From NCBI GenBank assembly GCA_947367315.1, contig CANBDX010000012.1, positions 1-42,281 of the forward strand: a DNA stretch of 42,281 nucleotides. The letters run 5' to 3'. Numbering within the stretch: the first letter of the stretch is position 1; each line of letters starts with the position of its first letter. Under the pieces are notes generated by a model. The model saw only the letters and a program-made list of their open reading frames with translations. It was not told the origin of the DNA and did not search any database. Below, one piece after another: positions 1 to 7,993 of this stretch. This DNA is from an uncultured Bacteroidales bacterium (GTDB lineage: Bacteria > Bacteroidota > Bacteroidia > Bacteroidales > UBA932). The position numbers and the translations under genes were made by a program.

Positions 1-95
1 CGAGCCATTCTCTTGTGTGCCTCACAGAAGCACTGTCCGAATGAGCGGAACTCGAAGCGCGGCTTCGAGATCTCGCCTATTTTCAATTCTGCCAT
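1..95 (-). CDS. 5' end of an unidentified gene, cut by the window edge
   Basis: An open frame begins with ATG at 95 on the minus strand and runs through the window edge without a stop (31 complete codons). It starts MAELKIGEISKPRFEFRSFG, which reads like real protein: charged, no low complexity, no signal peptide, so probably cytoplasmic. I do not recognise the family. It lies 73 bases downstream of the porin stop on the same strand, with a GC-rich hairpin between them, so it may be the last gene of the DUF47-LuxR-porin unit or a separate one. No Shine-Dalgarno sequence is present, which is normal for this phylum. The call rests only on an open frame, composition and position. Confidence 0.5.
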   Translation of the reverse strand, partial: MAELKIGEISKPRFEFRSFGQCFCEAHKRMA

Positions 96-111
96 TTATA
101 GTTGGATTTAT

Positions 112-132
112 ATCCCCGGCCGGGCCGGGGAT
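112..132 (-). terminator. GC-rich hairpin downstream of the porin gene
   Basis: ATCCCCGG (112-119) pairs perfectly with CCGGGGAT (125-132) around a five-base loop. It lies 36 bases past the porin stop on the minus strand and just before the next start codon at 95. No strong T-run follows, so it could be an attenuator, a transcript-stabilising hairpin or a weak terminator. Confidence 0.45.
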
Positions 133-168
133 GAAGTTAAATATCTGGTACGACGTCGGAACAAGCCA

Positions 169-1728
169 TTAGAACGCTACCTGGAAACGGAGAGCAAGCA
201 TCTGATAGTCTACACCCTGCTGCATGCCTGTAGCCTTGATCTCATTTGCCTTCTTTGTTGGCTTACCCTTTTCATTTACGCCGGTATAGAATTTACCCTT
301 ATCAACACCCTTGCCGTTGGCGTATTTATCCTGATCGATATAAGAGTAATTAAGAACGATCTTCACATTCTTTGTAGGATAGTAGTTAAGTCCGAACTCA
401 TACATATTTGCCTTACCGCCCATAAGACCGGATGCGATCTTACCATTATCACCGATAATACCGTCATTGAGGTCCATAGTCTGGAAACGGAGAGCGAGTT
501 CGAGGTCACCCCATTCCTTTCCAGCTGTAGCACGGTTGTACTTTGCTCCGTCTGAATCATAGTACTGCTTGCCGCCAAAGAGGAGGTAAGAAGCCTGTAC
601 ATACCAACCGTCACCTGTGAAAGTCTTGAAGCCGGCATCACCATAGTAAGCTTTATTTACTGCCGGATTCATATGAGCTGTACGGGTAATATAAGCAGCC
701 TCATAACGGAGACCCTTCCAGTGACCTGCGAGTTCGACAGTCCATGCAGTCTCGTGATCTACACCGATGAGGTCGCCGGAGTTCATATATTTCTTGCGGT
801 TAATGTCTGTAGAGTTTCTTGCATCCATTGCAGAACCTACGAGATCGAGTTCTGTAAATTCACCTGCATCAAGACCCTTCGCAAGGTTCTCGATTTCCTC
901 ATCTACAGGAGAATCTCCCTCAGCACCGCCTTTAACCCAATCGTTATACTCATCCATACCATCAACAAGCTCCTCAAAATCCTTGAACTTGAAGATAGTG
1001 GTCTTAGGATCTCTGTAAGTATAAGCAGCACCGATATGGAGGGAAGCATCCTCATTATTGATAGGACGTGCAACGATCTTACCTGTGTAAGAAAGACCCT
1101 CGCTCATACCGAAATCCTTGTTGTAATCCTGCATGAACTCCATAGCCTCAGCATCCTTGAGTTCAGGTCCGAACACACCTGCAGATGCCCAGAAATACTT
1201 GTGAGCATAGCGTACATTGATACCGAGGTGGCGTGAAGGAGCAAGTGAGGTCACCATAGGACGCTCCATGAACATAAGGTAGCGTGAAGTGGTGTTTCTC
1301 TGGATAGAGAAGTTCTCCTTGAAGTTACCTGCCTTGATCTCGAGACCAGGAACACCCTTGTAAGCGATGAGAGCATCCTTGATTTCAGGAGTACCGCTTG
1401 TCCAGTCAGTGTCGATCTCACCATGCCAGTTCTTGTCGAGCTTAGCCTTCACGGCAAAACGCGCACGACGGATGCTCATGCCGTTACCGATCTTGTCAGC
1501 ATAGTCAGGAGCACCGAAGAACACGGCAGCGTCAGTCTGGACACGAACGTCAAACTTGAGTTCATAGCTCTTGTCCTTGTTCTGGAATACAAGGATTCCG
1601 TCCTGAGCTTCAGCCTCCACAGGGAAGACGTCCTCAAGCTTCTTACCATAATGATCCACCTCAGGTTCCTGAGCTGTTGCAGCAAATGACATCATTGCCA
1701 AAGCTGAAAGTAAAAATAACTTTTTCAT
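169..1728 (-). CDS. OprO/OprP-family outer-membrane porin (phosphate-selective type)
   Basis: The 519-residue protein has a clear signal peptide (MKKLFLLSALAMMSFAATA, cut before Q20). The body alternates polar and aromatic residues as in beta-barrels and ends in phenylalanine (RFQVAF), the usual C-terminal outer-membrane sorting feature. The segment around residues 80-150 (SIRRARFAVKAKLDKNWHGE, then a GNFKENFSIQ-like stretch) matches the phosphate-selective porin O/P family. The role would be anion, possibly phosphate, uptake across the outer membrane; Bacteroidota members are not all proven phosphate channels. The gene follows the LuxR-type regulator by 41 bases and shares a strand with the DUF47/PhoU-like gene, which supports a phosphate role. 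Family call firm, substrate inferred. Confidence 0.85.
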   Translation of the reverse strand: MKKLFLLSALAMMSFAATAQEPEVDHYGKKLEDVFPVEAEAQDGILVFQNKDKSYELKFDVRVQTDAAVFFGAPDYADKIGNGMSIRRARFAVKAKLDKNWHGEIDTDWTSGTPEIKDALIAYKGVPGLEIKAGNFKENFSIQRNTTSRYLMFMERPMVTSLAPSRHLGINVRYAHKYFWASAGVFGPELKDAEAMEFMQDYNKDFGMSEGLSYTGKIVARPINNEDASLHIGAAYTYRDPKTTIFKFKDFEELVDGMDEYNDWVKGGAEGDSPVDEEIENLAKGLDAGEFTELDLVGSAMDARNSTDINRKKYMNSGDLIGVDHETAWTVELAGHWKGLRYEAAYITRTAHMNPAVNKAYYGDAGFKTFTGDGWYVQASYLLFGGKQYYDSDGAKYNRATAGKEWGDLELALRFQTMDLNDGIIGDNGKIASGLMGGKANMYEFGLNYYPTKNVKIVLNYSYIDQDKYANGKGVDKGKFYTGVNEKGKPTKKANEIKATGMQQGVDYQMLALRFQVAF

Positions 1729-1769
1729 TGCTTTAAGATTTAAAGTTAATGTTAGTTAAAGTGTTTTGA

Positions 1770-3404
1770 TTATATAGATTTGATAAATCTCACAAGGTTG
1801 TCCCCCTTCGAAAGCCCGAGCTTCTGACGGAGTCTGTATCGGCCGATTTCCACGCTCTTGGTGGTAATGTTCATCAGTGTGGCGATGTATTTCGAAGAGA
1901 ATCCGAGCCTGAGCAGCGTCGCGAGCCTCTTTTCCTGCTGGGTAAGGTCCGGAAAGTTTTCCGAAAGCTTTGCGTTGAAATCCTCATGCAGAGTCTCCGC
2001 CTGAGCATAGAAATACTGCGAATCTACATCCCTGTCATATGAAATCCTCTGCTTGAGGGAAGCATCCATCTCCGCCAGAAGCCGATCCCTTTCCTTCTCA
2101 TCCGCAGTCTTGGACATCTTCTTCACCAGAGCGCTCAGCGACTCGAGGTATTCCTTCTGCTCCACAATGCTAAGAGCCACATTCATCACCTCCTGTCTCT
2201 TCATCTCAACTGCATTATGCAGGGCCTGGTTCTCCGACATCACCACCTTCAGCTCCATATCTCCGAGCGCGCGGCTGTGCTCATATAGCTGTTGCTGCTG
2301 TGCAGCCACAAGCCTGTCCACAGCCTCTTTCGAACGGCGCTGCATGCGCACATAGCCTGCAAATACCAGAGCGACAAGTATCAGGGTCGCAGCCGTCATC
2401 ACCACAAAATCCGTCATATGGTCTGCCGACTCTCCCCCTATTATATAAAAAAGTATATATGTCAGCACAAATGCACACACCGGAGCGGCAAAGAAAGCAG
2501 TCACCTCCCTCACATATTCCATATTATCAACAAGCCTCGACCTCTGCGCCGTCTCAGCCCCCGCAATGGCCGCAAACACAAGCGAAGACACCGACAGAGG
2601 GACAGGAGAAAGACCTATGACCGACGCAGACGACTCGAACGAGAAGAACATAAGCACAATAGCCACCGAAAATCCCACCGCCACCACGACATAAATCGAA
2701 AAGTCCGCAAACGGACCCGAAGGCTCGTCACCCTGTTCCCTTCCGAACTGCATGAACATGAACATTATCAATCCGACTATAGCCAGCACGCTGATTCCTA
2801 CCGTTCCCGCATCCATTATCATATCACCTATACCGCACATCAGACCTCCCCAGTTCATGCCCAACGCAAACGGCGTCAGCACGATGCAGAGGATGACGGC
2901 ATGCCTCATATAATGCGACATCTTCATCATATGCACATCGACTTTCGAAAGCACGACCTTGAAGACAGCCCTTATTGCCGCAGAGAGCAGGAAAGCCATG
3001 GCTGGAGCGGCCACAAACGAGAGGATGAAATCCCATCCGAAATCAAAGACTCCGTCCAGAAGAAGCCCGTATGCCGCAAGGGAGCCGAGCAGTGCATACA
3101 CGACCGAGCCTCTGACAGAAAACAGTTTCAGGACCATCAGGACTATCAACGACGACAGAAGCATGAGCATGACGCTCCTGCAGTCCAGACGGGACGTAAG
3201 ATGACAGTCCAGAAGAGTGTCTTCCACAGCTCCGGCTCCGCTGAACCAGAGCGAAGCCAGCAGGATCACGAAGACCAGCCAGTTGAATCCCCTGCCGCTC
3301 ATTGCACAAGTAGGCATGTACACTCCGGAAAGAGTGCCGTACTCATTGGTAAAGAACCAGAGAGCGACTACCGACAGGAACAATATGAGACAGAGGATAT
3401 CCAT
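1770..3404 (-). CDS. membrane-anchored LuxR-type transcriptional regulator
   Basis: This 544-residue protein has a highly hydrophobic N-terminal part (about residues 1-360, roughly nine to eleven predicted membrane segments). A helical linker rich in Glu, Gln and Lys follows (about 365-470, probably a coiled coil), then a C-terminal LuxR/FixJ-type helix-turn-helix (about 483-544: LTQQEKRLATLLRLGFSSKY, then IATLMNITTKSVEIGRYRLR). It has no response-regulator receiver or kinase domain, so it looks like a one-component membrane sensor. Its ATG lies one base after the DUF47 stop, and an AGGAGG Shine-Dalgarno sequence (minus strand, 3420-3415) sits ten bases upstream inside that gene, which indicates translational coupling. 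Control of the following porin gene is an inference from position. Confidence 0.75.
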   Translation of the reverse strand: MDILCLILFLSVVALWFFTNEYGTLSGVYMPTCAMSGRGFNWLVFVILLASLWFSGAGAVEDTLLDCHLTSRLDCRSVMLMLLSSLIVLMVLKLFSVRGSVVYALLGSLAAYGLLLDGVFDFGWDFILSFVAAPAMAFLLSAAIRAVFKVVLSKVDVHMMKMSHYMRHAVILCIVLTPFALGMNWGGLMCGIGDMIMDAGTVGISVLAIVGLIMFMFMQFGREQGDEPSGPFADFSIYVVVAVGFSVAIVLMFFSFESSASVIGLSPVPLSVSSLVFAAIAGAETAQRSRLVDNMEYVREVTAFFAAPVCAFVLTYILFYIIGGESADHMTDFVVMTAATLILVALVFAGYVRMQRRSKEAVDRLVAAQQQQLYEHSRALGDMELKVVMSENQALHNAVEMKRQEVMNVALSIVEQKEYLESLSALVKKMSKTADEKERDRLLAEMDASLKQRISYDRDVDSQYFYAQAETLHEDFNAKLSENFPDLTQQEKRLATLLRLGFSSKYIATLMNITTKSVEIGRYRLRQKLGLSKGDNLVRFIKSI

Positions 3405-3405
3405 A

Positions 3406-4053
3406 TTATAAGGTCCTCCTGATAGCCATTACGGCAAGCTGGTCAGCCACATTCTCAGCCGCCTTTGCAAGATTCTCGATATGGAGGGCAAAATAACGGA
3501 GATGGAATTTCTCACTAAGCTTGAGAGAGGCCATATTATGAAAAACCGTGCGTTTGATGCTTTGGGAATACCTGACAGCCTCCTTCTCGTAGAAATATGC
3601 ACGGCTGATCTTATCCGGCACAGTGTCAGGAGCCTTGAAATAAGCCTTTGCTGCAGGAACGACAGCTTCAACAGCCAATGTAGAAAACTCTGTCAGCTTC
3701 ATGAACTCCGGATTAAGTTCCTTTGGAATGAACGGGGTCTCTATCTCAAACTGGAACAGACTGTCGTTAAGAATGGAAGTAATATTTCTGGTTTTCTCGA
3801 AAAGACGCATGATATCTGCACGAGATCTCACCAGAGCTGTCTGGGTATAAAGTGCGTTCTCAATTTCCTTTCTAAGAACGCTTGCCTCGCTGTCCACAGC
3901 AGACATCTTCATAAGATTCTCATTGAATTCGTTGGTGTTGGAGTATAGATAATTACGCACTCCATCCTTGAAGACAAGCACCGCCTGATCCATAAGGTCG
4001 AAATAGCGGTCAATATCATCTATGAGCTTATTGGTTTTCTTGAGTCCGAACAT
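3406..4053 (-). CDS. DUF47/PhoU-like protein, probably phosphate-related
   Basis: The 215-residue all-helical protein starts MFGLKKTNKLIDDIDRYFDL and has the length and acidic or amphipathic helix pattern of the DUF47 (TIGR00153) PhoU-like family. These proteins usually accompany PiT phosphate transporters and are thought to modulate them. No PiT gene is visible here; the partners are a membrane LuxR regulator and an OprO/P porin. A TAACTTTG promoter box lies at 4084-4077, 23 bases before the start. The family call comes from overall pattern and length, since the family has no catalytic motif. Cytoplasmic or membrane-peripheral location is expected. Confidence 0.75.
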   Translation of the reverse strand: MFGLKKTNKLIDDIDRYFDLMDQAVLVFKDGVRNYLYSNTNEFNENLMKMSAVDSEASVLRKEIENALYTQTALVRSRADIMRLFEKTRNITSILNDSLFQFEIETPFIPKELNPEFMKLTEFSTLAVEAVVPAAKAYFKAPDTVPDKISRAYFYEKEAVRYSQSIKRTVFHNMASLKLSEKFHLRYFALHIENLAKAAENVADQLAVMAIRRTL

Positions 4054-4076
4054 AAGATGCAGGAATATATCTATAG

Positions 4077-4084
4077 CAAAGTTA
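4077..4084 (-). promoter_or_regulatory. -7 promoter box of the DUF47-LuxR-porin operon
   Basis: The minus strand reads TAACTTTG, a full match to the Bacteroidota TAnnTTTG -7 box, 23 bases before the DUF47 start. The -33 region has only a weak CTG-like match. The next upstream gene on this strand ends at 4252, so this is a plausible operon start. Confidence 0.6.
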
Positions 4085-4251
4085 TCATTTTTCTGGAATT
4101 ATCAGATTGTAGAGGAAGTGACAGAATCAAGCAGAGGTACATAAAGCAAACTGACAACCAATGTATACCCACTGATTGTCAGTTAGTTATATCTACAAGG
4201 CCAAATCCAGAAACTTATTCCAAATAGAGGTTTTGTAGAGGTTTTATAGAG

Positions 4252-6573
4252 TTATTTCTTCTTGGCAGAAGAGCGTCTTGCCTTGCGCTTCGACTCCTGG
4301 ATAGCCTTACGGACCTTCTCTTTGCGGGCTGCCTTGTTGATGCCCACGGTGACATTGTCAAACGATCCGTCCTCTCCCTTTATGAATGACGTTCCGCGTC
4401 CGTGCTCATAGTCAATACGGTCATAGACCCTGTCTTCCAGGCCTGTCTCTATGAGCTCATAATCCAGAAGTTTCTGCTCCAGATTGGTCTTCTTGACACG
4501 GATGCGGACAGGATCGCCGAGATTATAAACAACACCGGAACGTTTGCCCACAAGACGGTAATGGTCTGCATCGAATTCAAAGAAGTCCGAACGGATGTCC
4601 CTCAAAGCAATCATTCCCTCAATCATAGTAGGTTCTATCTCTACATACATGCCCCATTCCGTCAGCCCGGAGACATGGCCGCCAAAGATAAAGCCAACCT
4701 TATCCTCCATAAACTCCACAAGTTTGTACTTGATGCTTGCTCTCTCAGCCTCAGCAGCAACGATTTCTCTCTCGGATGCATACTTGCAGAGCTTTGAATA
4801 TGTTTCCTCCTTTGCAGATGGACCGCCGGAAAGATAATCCGCAAGAAGCCTGTGCACCAACATATCAGGATAACGTCTGATAGGGGATGTGAAATGGGTG
4901 TAGTATTTGAATGCAAGACCGTAGTGACCGAGATTCTCGATATCATATCGGGCCTTGGCCATGGTTCTCAGGGACAGAAGCTCAATTGCATTGTATTCAG
5001 GAGTATCCTTTGCCGCAGCAAACAGGGCGTTCAATTCCTTGGAAATCTCCTTTCCGTTCCCAGTCGGCCCCATCCTGTAGCCGAAGTTGCCGATGAAGTT
5101 GCGCAGGCTCTCCACCTTCTCCTGATTAGGCTCATCATGCACACGATAGACAAAAGTCTTCTTGGCCTTGGCGACGAACTCGGCCACGCTTCTGTTGGCC
5201 AGAAGCATGAATTCCTCAATAAGCCAGTTGGATTCCTTGGAAACCTTCTGGTATACGTTCACGGGCTTTCCCTTCTCATCCACTTCCACCTTCATCTCCG
5301 GTCTTTCGAAGCTTATGGCTCCGGAAGCAAATCTCTTCTTACGGAGTTTGGAAGCAAGACCATGAAGAACAAGGACAGCGTCCTTAAGTTCTTCCGACAC
5401 GCCCTCATGAACACCCTTGGCACCTGCTTCGATGACCTGCTGGGCATCTTCATATGTGAAACGATGGTCGGAATTTATCACTGTGCGGCCGAACCACTGT
5501 CCGGCTATCCTGCCCAACGGTGTGATCTCGAACACGGCAGAGAATGTCAGTTTCTCCTCATGAGGACGGAGAGAGCAGAGCTTGTTGGAAAGTTTCTCCG
5601 GAAGCATCGGAACGGTTCTGTCCACAAGATAGACCGAAGTGCCCCTGCTGCGTGCCTCCTCGTCCACCACTGATCCAGGACGCACATAATGAGTAACGTC
5701 AGCGATATGGACTCCGACTTCATAGCTGCCGTTCTCCAGCCTCCTGAACGAAAGGGCATCATCGAAATCCTTGGCATCAGCCGGGTCAATGGTAAATGTC
5801 AGGATATCCCTGAAATCCCTTCTTTGGGCAACGTCCTCTGCGGTAATATCATCCGATATCATATCTGCTGCATTGGCCACTTCCGGCTCGAAGCGGTAAG
5901 GCAGAGCATATTCTGCAAGTATAGCATGCATTTCCGTATCATTCTCGCCAGGCTCTCCAAGCACATCCACAAGATGTCCTACAGGGGTTGCAGCACCGCG
6001 AGGCCAGTCATCCACCACGGCTGCCACCTTCATGCCGGAACGCACGCTCAGCTCCCTCCTTTCATAGCCGTCTCCTACGGTTTCGAATACACGATGTACG
6101 GCATAGGCGTCTCCGGACACAGGCTTGAGCCATCCGGTATCGTCCTTAGGCTCCGCCATGGACTGTCCGCGGCTGCCCTTCTTGTGGCGGCGATATCTTT
6201 CCTTGTCTGATTCGGTGAACGGGACAGATATGTCATATGGCATGAAACGGCTCTGCATTAGCACCCACGCCTGATCTCCGACGATATGGAGTATGCCGAT
6301 AAAAGGTCTCGGCGAGCGCTCAAGGATCTCCACGATCTCCCCTTCCCTGCGCTGACGGTCCAGCTTCTCACGGGTCACGGTCACGCGCACGATGTCCCCG
6401 TTAAGTGCTCCTCTGGTCTTGGATGCCTTCACGAACACATCTTCCTCATCTCCTTCCACAATCACGAAAGCATAGCCTTCACGGGTCATCTGCACCTTTC
6501 CGACAGCCTGTGGAAACACCTTCCTTTCCTTCTTTCCGCGACCTCTTGCGCGGGAATTCCTCTTTCTTGCCAT
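4252..6573 (-). CDS. rnr: Ribonuclease R (RNase II/R family 3'-5' exoribonuclease)
   Basis: At 773 residues this matches the usual RNase R length. A basic N-terminus is followed by cold-shock-like domains (about 20-230) and the RNB catalytic domain, with the metal-binding stretch DPADAKDFDDAL at about residues 262-273 and VHIADVTHYV, VPMLPEKLSN and HFTSPIRRYPD further on. An S1 domain (about 645-720) and a lysine/arginine-rich tail ending RRSSAKKK complete it. The enzyme degrades structured RNA in the cytoplasm. The gene stands alone, about 200 bases from DUF47, with its own promoter. Confidence 0.96.
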   Translation of the reverse strand: MARKRNSRARGRGKKERKVFPQAVGKVQMTREGYAFVIVEGDEEDVFVKASKTRGALNGDIVRVTVTREKLDRQRREGEIVEILERSPRPFIGILHIVGDQAWVLMQSRFMPYDISVPFTESDKERYRRHKKGSRGQSMAEPKDDTGWLKPVSGDAYAVHRVFETVGDGYERRELSVRSGMKVAAVVDDWPRGAATPVGHLVDVLGEPGENDTEMHAILAEYALPYRFEPEVANAADMISDDITAEDVAQRRDFRDILTFTIDPADAKDFDDALSFRRLENGSYEVGVHIADVTHYVRPGSVVDEEARSRGTSVYLVDRTVPMLPEKLSNKLCSLRPHEEKLTFSAVFEITPLGRIAGQWFGRTVINSDHRFTYEDAQQVIEAGAKGVHEGVSEELKDAVLVLHGLASKLRKKRFASGAISFERPEMKVEVDEKGKPVNVYQKVSKESNWLIEEFMLLANRSVAEFVAKAKKTFVYRVHDEPNQEKVESLRNFIGNFGYRMGPTGNGKEISKELNALFAAAKDTPEYNAIELLSLRTMAKARYDIENLGHYGLAFKYYTHFTSPIRRYPDMLVHRLLADYLSGGPSAKEETYSKLCKYASEREIVAAEAERASIKYKLVEFMEDKVGFIFGGHVSGLTEWGMYVEIEPTMIEGMIALRDIRSDFFEFDADHYRLVGKRSGVVYNLGDPVRIRVKKTNLEQKLLDYELIETGLEDRVYDRIDYEHGRGTSFIKGEDGSFDNVTVGINKAARKEKVRKAIQESKRKARRSSAKKK

Positions 6574-6593
6574 AAACTTTACAATTTATCACA

Positions 6594-6624
6594 CAAAATT
6601 AGCAACAATATCAATAATTTCAAC
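6594..6624 (-). promoter_or_regulatory. rnr promoter with -33 and -7 elements
   Basis: On the minus strand GTTG (6624-6621) is followed after 19 bases by TAATTTTG (6601-6594). Both element sequences and spacing fit the Bacteroidota consensus (TTG, 19-21 bases, TAnnTTTG). The ATG of rnr lies 20 bases further on. Confidence 0.7.
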
Positions 6625-6644
6625 ATGGTTAAACGTAGAATTTG

Positions 6645-6703
6645 AGATTGCCACGGCGCTTTGCGCCTCGCAATGACGGGTCTGGCGGCGCCTCGCAATG
6701 ACG
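6645..6703 (-). repeat. Extragenic repeat, GTCATTGCGAGG type, one full and one partial copy
   Basis: On the minus strand 6679-6645 reads CCGTCATTGCGAGGCGCAAA and continues through GCGCCGTGGCAATCT. This is a canonical member of a small extragenic repeat superfamily found in many bacteria. A partial copy (about 6703-6684) sits directly upstream with the same CCGTCATTGCGAGGCGCC start. The repeat lies between the divergent rnr and RND promoters. It is not coding. Confidence 0.7.
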
Positions 6704-6730
6704 GGGAAGCCGCATCATTCAGAGATAATC

Positions 6731-6744
6731 ATTTACATGTAAAT
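6731..6744. promoter_or_regulatory. Perfect 14-bp palindrome upstream of the RND operon
   Basis: ATTTACATGTAAAT is a perfect 14-bp palindrome. Its centre lies about 45 bases upstream of the operon's -7 box, which has no good -33 element. That arrangement suits an activator or dimeric repressor site. No regulator gene lies next to it, so the binding protein is unknown. Confidence 0.45.
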
Positions 6745-6782
6745 AAGCTCAATTTAATTATTCATTAAAACTATGTTTTAAG

Positions 6783-6790
6783 TATATTTG
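6783..6790 (+). promoter_or_regulatory. -7 promoter box of the RND efflux operon
   Basis: TATATTTG matches TAnnTTTG and lies 48 bases before the start of the membrane-fusion gene. The -33 region (around 6760) is AT-rich without a clear TTG. Confidence 0.6.
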
Positions 6791-6838
6791 CAGGTTGAAA
6801 AAGAAAATTCATAAAAACTTATAAACTATCGAAAATAA

Positions 6839-7993
6839 ATGAAACGAACTGCCATCGCCATTCTACTGCTCTGCGGACTTCTTGCGACCGCCTGCAAGGA
6901 GGGGACAAAAACCGCTCCAAAAGGAGACACTCTTTACGAAACCCTTGAAGTCACACTCGGTGACCGCACCCTCTCCACAGGGTACTCCGCAGCCATCAGC
7001 GGAGTTCAGACAGTGGAAATCCGTCCCCAGGTGAGCGGAATGATCACAGACATTCTCATCGAGGAGGGCGAAAGCGTGAGAAAGGGACAGGTCCTTTTCA
7101 TCATAGACCAGACCCCATACAAGGCTGCATATGAGATAGCAGTGGCGAACGTAAAGAGCGCAGAAGCCTCCCTCTCCACAGCAAAGCTGATCTACGAGAG
7201 CAACAAGAAGCTCTACGAGCAGGACGTGGTGTCGGAGTTCGACCTGATGACCGCACAGAACGACCTGACAGACGCCGAGGCGCGCCTGACGCTCTGCAAG
7301 GCGGAGGAAGTGAACGCAAGCAACAACCTATCATACACAGAGGTGCGTTCCCCTGTGAACGGAGTGGCATCGATGATCCCCTACAGGGTCGGAGCACTCG
7401 TTAGCAGCAGCATCACTCAGCCGCTCGTGACGGTGTCGGACGACAGCCGCGTATATGCATATTTCTCCATGGCGGAAAACCAGATGCTCGACATGGTGAA
7501 GCAGTACGGTTCGCTCAAGGAAGCAATCAAGCAGATGCCGGAAGTCGAGCTCATGATGAGCAACGGAGACATTTACGAGCACACAGGCAAGATCAACGCC
7601 ATATCCGGAACCATCAGCGAAAGCACCGGAGCCGTGAGTATCAGGGCAGTGTTCAACAACCGTAACCACCTCCTGCGCAATGGAGGAAGCGGCACCATAA
7701 TCATCCCTACGACCATCAATGATTGCATTGCCATTCCTCAGGCAGCAACATTTGAGCTTCAGGACCGCATTTTCGTATACAAAGTAGTGGACGGAAAGGC
7801 ATCGGCCACCGAAATACACGTAACTCCACAGAACAACGGTATAGAATACATCGTCACAGACGGTCTCAAAGTGGGAGACATCATCGTAGCTGAAGGCGCC
7901 GGCCTTATAAAAGAGGGCACAGTAATAAAGAGTAAGAGTGCTGCAGAGCCGCAGCAGGATGATACATTAGCAGTCAAGGAGGGCCAGGAATAA
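6839..7993 (+). CDS. RND efflux membrane-fusion (periplasmic adaptor) lipoprotein
   Basis: The 384-residue protein has a lipoprotein signal with lipobox LATAC (Cys19). It shows the AcrA/MexA layout: beta-barrel start (VEIRPQVSGMITDILIEEGE, about 60-80), lipoyl half with G-x-VLFIIDQTPY, a coiled-coil hairpin (about 100-165), the second lipoyl half (YTEVRSPVNGVASMIPYRVG) and C-terminal beta-barrel and membrane-proximal domains. It links the inner-membrane pump to the outer-membrane channel. Its TAA overlaps the ATG of the pump gene by one base. AcrA-type rather than heavy-metal CusB-type, because no metal-binding Met/His segments are seen. Substrates cannot be told. Confidence 0.93.
   Translation: MKRTAIAILLLCGLLATACKEGTKTAPKGDTLYETLEVTLGDRTLSTGYSAAISGVQTVEIRPQVSGMITDILIEEGESVRKGQVLFIIDQTPYKAAYEIAVANVKSAEASLSTAKLIYESNKKLYEQDVVSEFDLMTAQNDLTDAEARLTLCKAEEVNASNNLSYTEVRSPVNGVASMIPYRVGALVSSSITQPLVTVSDDSRVYAYFSMAENQMLDMVKQYGSLKEAIKQMPEVELMMSNGDIYEHTGKINAISGTISESTGAVSIRAVFNNRNHLLRNGGSGTIIIPTTINDCIAIPQAATFELQDRIFVYKVVDGKASATEIHVTPQNNGIEYIVTDGLKVGDIIVAEGAGLIKEGTVIKSKSAAEPQQDDTLAVKEGQE

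Noticed and set aside
2292..3422. 376-codon open frame opposite the LuxR-type gene
   Set aside because: It is very rich in His, Arg and Gln, a typical shadow of a hydrophobic protein on the other strand.
4136..4184. CTGACAA / TTGTCAG inverted repeat between DUF47 and rnr
   Set aside because: Only seven pairs with a loop of about 18 bases and no T-run; not convincing as terminator or operator.
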